Positions 61,515 to 64,000 of a stretch of 64,000 nucleotides of DNA are shown in pieces. Positions within the stretch are counted from its first letter, which is position 1. The number at the start of each line of letters is the position of its first letter. The stretch lies in NCBI RefSeq assembly GCF_009915765.1, contig NZ_JAABLQ010000001.1, positions 2,418,001 through 2,482,000 of the forward strand, written 5' to 3'. Under the pieces are notes generated by a model that was not told the DNA's origin, searched no databases, and worked only from the letters and a program-made list of their open reading frames with translations. The stretch is from Pannonibacter sp. XCT-53. Its GTDB lineage: Bacteria > Pseudomonadota > Alphaproteobacteria > Rhizobiales > Stappiaceae. The position numbers and the translations under genes are program-made.

Positions 61515-62723
61515 ATGCCTGAGGCTTATGTATTCGATCATGTCCGCACCCCGCGCGGGCGCGGCAAGAAGGACGGTGCGCTGCACGAGGTGACCGCCGT
61601 GCGGCTCGCCGCCGTCGCCCTCGAGGCCATCCGCGACCGCAACGGGCTCGACACCCGGCTCGTCGACGATGTGGTGCTCGGCTGCGTCGATCCGGTGGGC
61701 GAGGCCGGCGGCGACATCGCCCGCGCGGCCGTGTTTGCCGCCGGATATGACCATTCGGTCCCCGGCATGCAGATCAACCGCTTCTGTGCATCCGGCCTTG
61801 ATGCGGTCAACATGGCCGCCGGCCAGGTGATGGCCGGCCAGCATCAGCTCGTCCTCGCCGGTGGCGTCGAAAGCATGAGCCGCATCGGCATCGGTGCCTC
61901 CGGCGGCGCCTGGCCGGTCGATCCGCAGGTGGCCCTGCCCTCCTACTTCATGCCGCAGGGCGTGTCGGCCGACCTGATCGCCTCCAAGTACGGTTTCACC
62001 CGCGATGACTGCGACGCCTATGCGGTCGAGAGCCAGAAGCGCGCAGCCCACTCCTGGGACAAGGGCTACTTCGCCAAGTCCGTTGTGCCGGTGAAGGATG
62101 TCAACGGCATCACCATCCTTGCCCGGGACGAACACATGCGTCCGGGCACCGACATGCAGTCGCTGGCCGCCCTCGGCGCGTCCTTCGAGATGATGGGGGC
62201 GATGGGCGGCTTCGATGCGGTCGCCATCCAGGCGCATCCCGAGCTCGAGCGCATCACCCACGTGCACCACGCCGGCAACTCGTCGGGCATCGTGGACGGG
62301 GCAGCGGCGGTGCTGATCGGCTCGCGCAAGGCCGGCAAGTCGGCTGGGCTCAAGCCCCGCGCACGCATCAAGGCCTTTGCCAACATCGGCTCCGAACCGG
62401 CGCTGATGCTGACCGGCCCGGTCGACGTGACGGCGAAGCTGCTGCGCAATGCCGGCATGAGCCTGAAGGACATCGACCTGTTCGAGATCAACGAGGCCTT
62501 CGCCTCCGTGGTGCTGCGCTACCGCCAGGCCTTCGACCTCGATCCGGCGATTGTCAACGTCAACGGCGGGGCGATTGCCCTCGGCCATCCGCTTGGCGCC
62601 ACCGGCGCCATGATCCTCGGCACGGTGCTTGACGAACTGGAGCGCCGCGACCTCAACACCGCCCTCGTCACCCTCTGCATCGGCGCCGGCATGGGCACGG
62701 CGACGATCATCGAGCGCGTCTGA
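61515..62723 (+). CDS. fadA: Acetyl-CoA C-acyltransferase (thiolase, FadA-like)
   Basis: 402 residues. The nucleophile is C91 ([13 protein letters not shown]), with [45 protein letters not shown] and the second Cys in [15 protein letters not shown]. All thiolase active-site residues are present. It cleaves 3-ketoacyl-CoA to acetyl-CoA and a shorter acyl-CoA, and pairs with the FadB protein that starts 21 bp later. AGGAGG lies six bases before the ATG. Confidence 0.94.
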   Translation: MPEAYVFDHVRTPRGRGKKDGALHEVTAVRLAAVALEAIRDRNGLDTRLVDDVVLGCVDPVGEAGGDIARAAVFAAGYDHSVPGMQINRFCASGLDAVNMAAGQVMAGQHQLVLAGGVESMSRIGIGASGGAWPVDPQVALPSYFMPQGVSADLIASKYGFTRDDCDAYAVESQKRAAHSWDKGYFAKSVVPVKDVNGITILARDEHMRPGTDMQSLAALGASFEMMGAMGGFDAVAIQAHPELERITHVHHAGNSSGIVDGAAAVLIGSRKAGKSAGLKPRARIKAFANIGSEPALMLTGPVDVTAKLLRNAGMSLKDIDLFEINEAFASVVLRYRQAFDLDPAIVNVNGGAIALGHPLGATGAMILGTVLDELERRDLNTALVTLCIGAGMGTATIIERV

Positions 62724-62744
62724 CGGCAGTCCTCGGGGAGAACC

Positions 62745-64000
62745 ATGATGTCTTACAAGAACTTCACCCTTGAAACCGATGCCGACGGCATTGCGCTGAT
62801 CACCTGGGACATGCCGGAGAAGTCGATGAACGTCATCGACATCTCGGTGATGGACGACCTCGACCGGATCATCGACGACGTGGTGGCCGATGCGGCCATC
62901 AAGGGCGCGGTGATCACCTCCGGCAAGGCTGCCTTCTCGGGCGGTGCCGACCTCACCATGCTCGACGGCCTGCTGAAGGGCTTCCACAAGGAGCGGCGCA
63001 AGGACCCGGAGGCGGCCGCCAAGGCGCTGTTCGAGGGGTCCCGCCGCCTGACGCTGATCTACCGCAAGCTCGAGACCTGCGGGAAGCCGTTCGTCGCCGC
63101 GATCAACGGCACCTGCATGGGCGGCGGCACCGAGCTGGCGCTGGCCTGCCATGCGCGCGTCGGCGTCGAGGATGACAGCTTCAAGCTGGGCCTGCCGGAA
63201 GTGAAGGTGGGCCTGTTCCCGGGCGCCGGCGGCACGCAGCGCGTCATGCGCATGACCGATGCCCAGGCTGGCCTCACCTTCCTGATGCAGGGCCAGACCC
63301 TGCGCGCCGACAAGGCCCGGTCGATGAAGCTCATCGACGAGACCGCCCCGGCCAAGAAGCTGGTCGAGACGGCCAAGAAGCTGCTCAAGACGGGCGTCAA
63401 GCCGGTGAAGCCCTGGGACGAGAAAGGCTTCAAGCTGCCCGGCGGTCCGGTCTATTCGCCGGCCGGGTTCCAGTTCTGGCCGGCCGCCAACGCCATCTAT
63501 CGCCGCGAGACCCAGGACAACTATCCGGGCATCCGCGGTCTGCTGAAGGCGGTGTTTGAAGGCCTGCAGCTGCCGATGGATCTGGCCCTGCAGGTCGAGA
63601 GCCGTTACTTCGCCCATGTGTTGCAGACCCCGGAAGCGGCAAACATGATCCGCTCGCTGTTCGTCTCCATGCAGGAGCTGAACAAGGGCGCGCGCCGTCC
63701 GGCCGACGTGAAGCCGAACAAGATCAAGAAGATCGGCGTTCTGGGCGCCGGCTTCATGGGCGCAGGCATTGCCTATGTCACGGCCAAGGCGGGCATAGAC
63801 GTGGTGCTGATCGACCGCGACCAGGCCGCCGCCGACAAGGGCAAGGCCCATTCCGACGAGCTGCTGAGCAAGGCCGTCTCGCGGGGGCACTCCACGGCGG
63901 AGGACAAGGACAAGGTGCTGGCCCGGATCACCGCCACGACCGACTATGCCCTGCTCGGCGACTGTGATCTGGTGATCGAGGCCGTGTTCGAGGACCGCGA
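62745..64000 (+). CDS. fadB: FadB-type multifunctional enoyl-CoA hydratase / 3-hydroxyacyl-CoA dehydrogenase (3' end outside window)
   Basis: About 418 residues are visible. The first 180 form a crotonase fold ([60 protein letters not shown] with the oxyanion glycines, [17 protein letters not shown] with the catalytic Glu). From residue about 325 the NAD-binding domain begins ([34 protein letters not shown]). GGGGAG precedes tandem ATG codons at 62745 and 62748; the first is used here. It carries out the second and third steps of beta-oxidation and is the last visible gene of the operon; the right edge cuts it. Confidence 0.93.
   Translation, partial: MMSYKNFTLETDADGIALITWDMPEKSMNVIDISVMDDLDRIIDDVVADAAIKGAVITSGKAAFSGGADLTMLDGLLKGFHKERRKDPEAAAKALFEGSRRLTLIYRKLETCGKPFVAAINGTCMGGGTELALACHARVGVEDDSFKLGLPEVKVGLFPGAGGTQRVMRMTDAQAGLTFLMQGQTLRADKARSMKLIDETAPAKKLVETAKKLLKTGVKPVKPWDEKGFKLPGGPVYSPAGFQFWPAANAIYRRETQDNYPGIRGLLKAVFEGLQLPMDLALQVESRYFAHVLQTPEAANMIRSLFVSMQELNKGARRPADVKPNKIKKIGVLGAGFMGAGIAYVTAKAGIDVVLIDRDQAAADKGKAHSDELLSKAVSRGHSTAEDKDKVLARITATTDYALLGDCDLVIEAVFEDR

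Overview
The window is a GC-rich, densely coded chromosomal segment. Shine-Dalgarno-led starts, a FixLJ/FixK plus cbb3-oxidase region, TRAP uptake, a PodJ-like polarity protein and a ligase-linked DNA repair gene set all point to an alphaproteobacterium, most likely a non-symbiotic member of the Hyphomicrobiales (Stappiaceae-like). That placement is inferred from gene content, not from a marker gene. I see no rRNA, tRNA, CRISPR array, transposase or prophage gene.

Layout. (1) 1-11890 is a glucuronide/hexuronate island read outward from a 524-bp divergent control region. Leftward it carries dctP (TRAP binding protein), uidA, a uxuR-like GntR regulator and uxuA (cut by the window edge). Rightward it carries dctQ, dctM, a GH31 glycosidase, uxuB and uxaC. 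Together these import a glucuronide, hydrolyse it and carry glucuronate to 2-keto-3-deoxygluconate. Two operator-like palindromes of the UxuR/ExuR type lie between the arms. (2) 11999-14355 holds a LysE-type exporter, a receiver-domain regulator and two small unknown proteins. (3) 14483-31434 is the microaerobic respiration block: ccoN-O-Q-P and ccoG-H-I-S (leftward), an AbrB-family membrane protein, hemN, fixK, a lone receiver, fixJ, fixL, an aminotransferase and mscL. FNR/FixK boxes precede ccoN and hemN, so the regulators sit beside their likely targets.

(4) 31688-38637 is a signalling block: a symporter-histidine kinase-receiver hybrid, a membrane GGDEF/EAL protein and a NarL-type regulator. 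(5) 39009-42387 holds an HSL-type hydrolase, a double-hotdog thioesterase, a secreted coiled-coil protein and a DsbA-fold isomerase. (6) 42504-51564 contains the four-part ligase/exonuclease/Lhr-helicase/metallophosphoesterase repair set, split by a DEAD-box RNA helicase and an NTF2-like gene. (7) 51686-57892 has a TIGR02186/TauE pair and a very large PodJ-like protein. (8) 58270-64000 is a fatty-acid oxidation operon (acyl-CoA dehydrogenase, GST-like protein, thiolase, FadB; FadB cut by the right edge) behind a MerR regulator, with a strong terminator, a promoter and a perfect 8-bp-arm palindrome between them.

Non-coding spacers in this genome carry several short tandem repeats (12-16-bp units), a G12 tract and many GC-rich hairpins. 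The repeat cluster directly after hemN is the most unusual. I found no clearly undescribed multi-gene system. The best leads are the control elements (UxuR, FixJ-like, MerR), the hemN repeats, and the lone receiver inside the fix locus.
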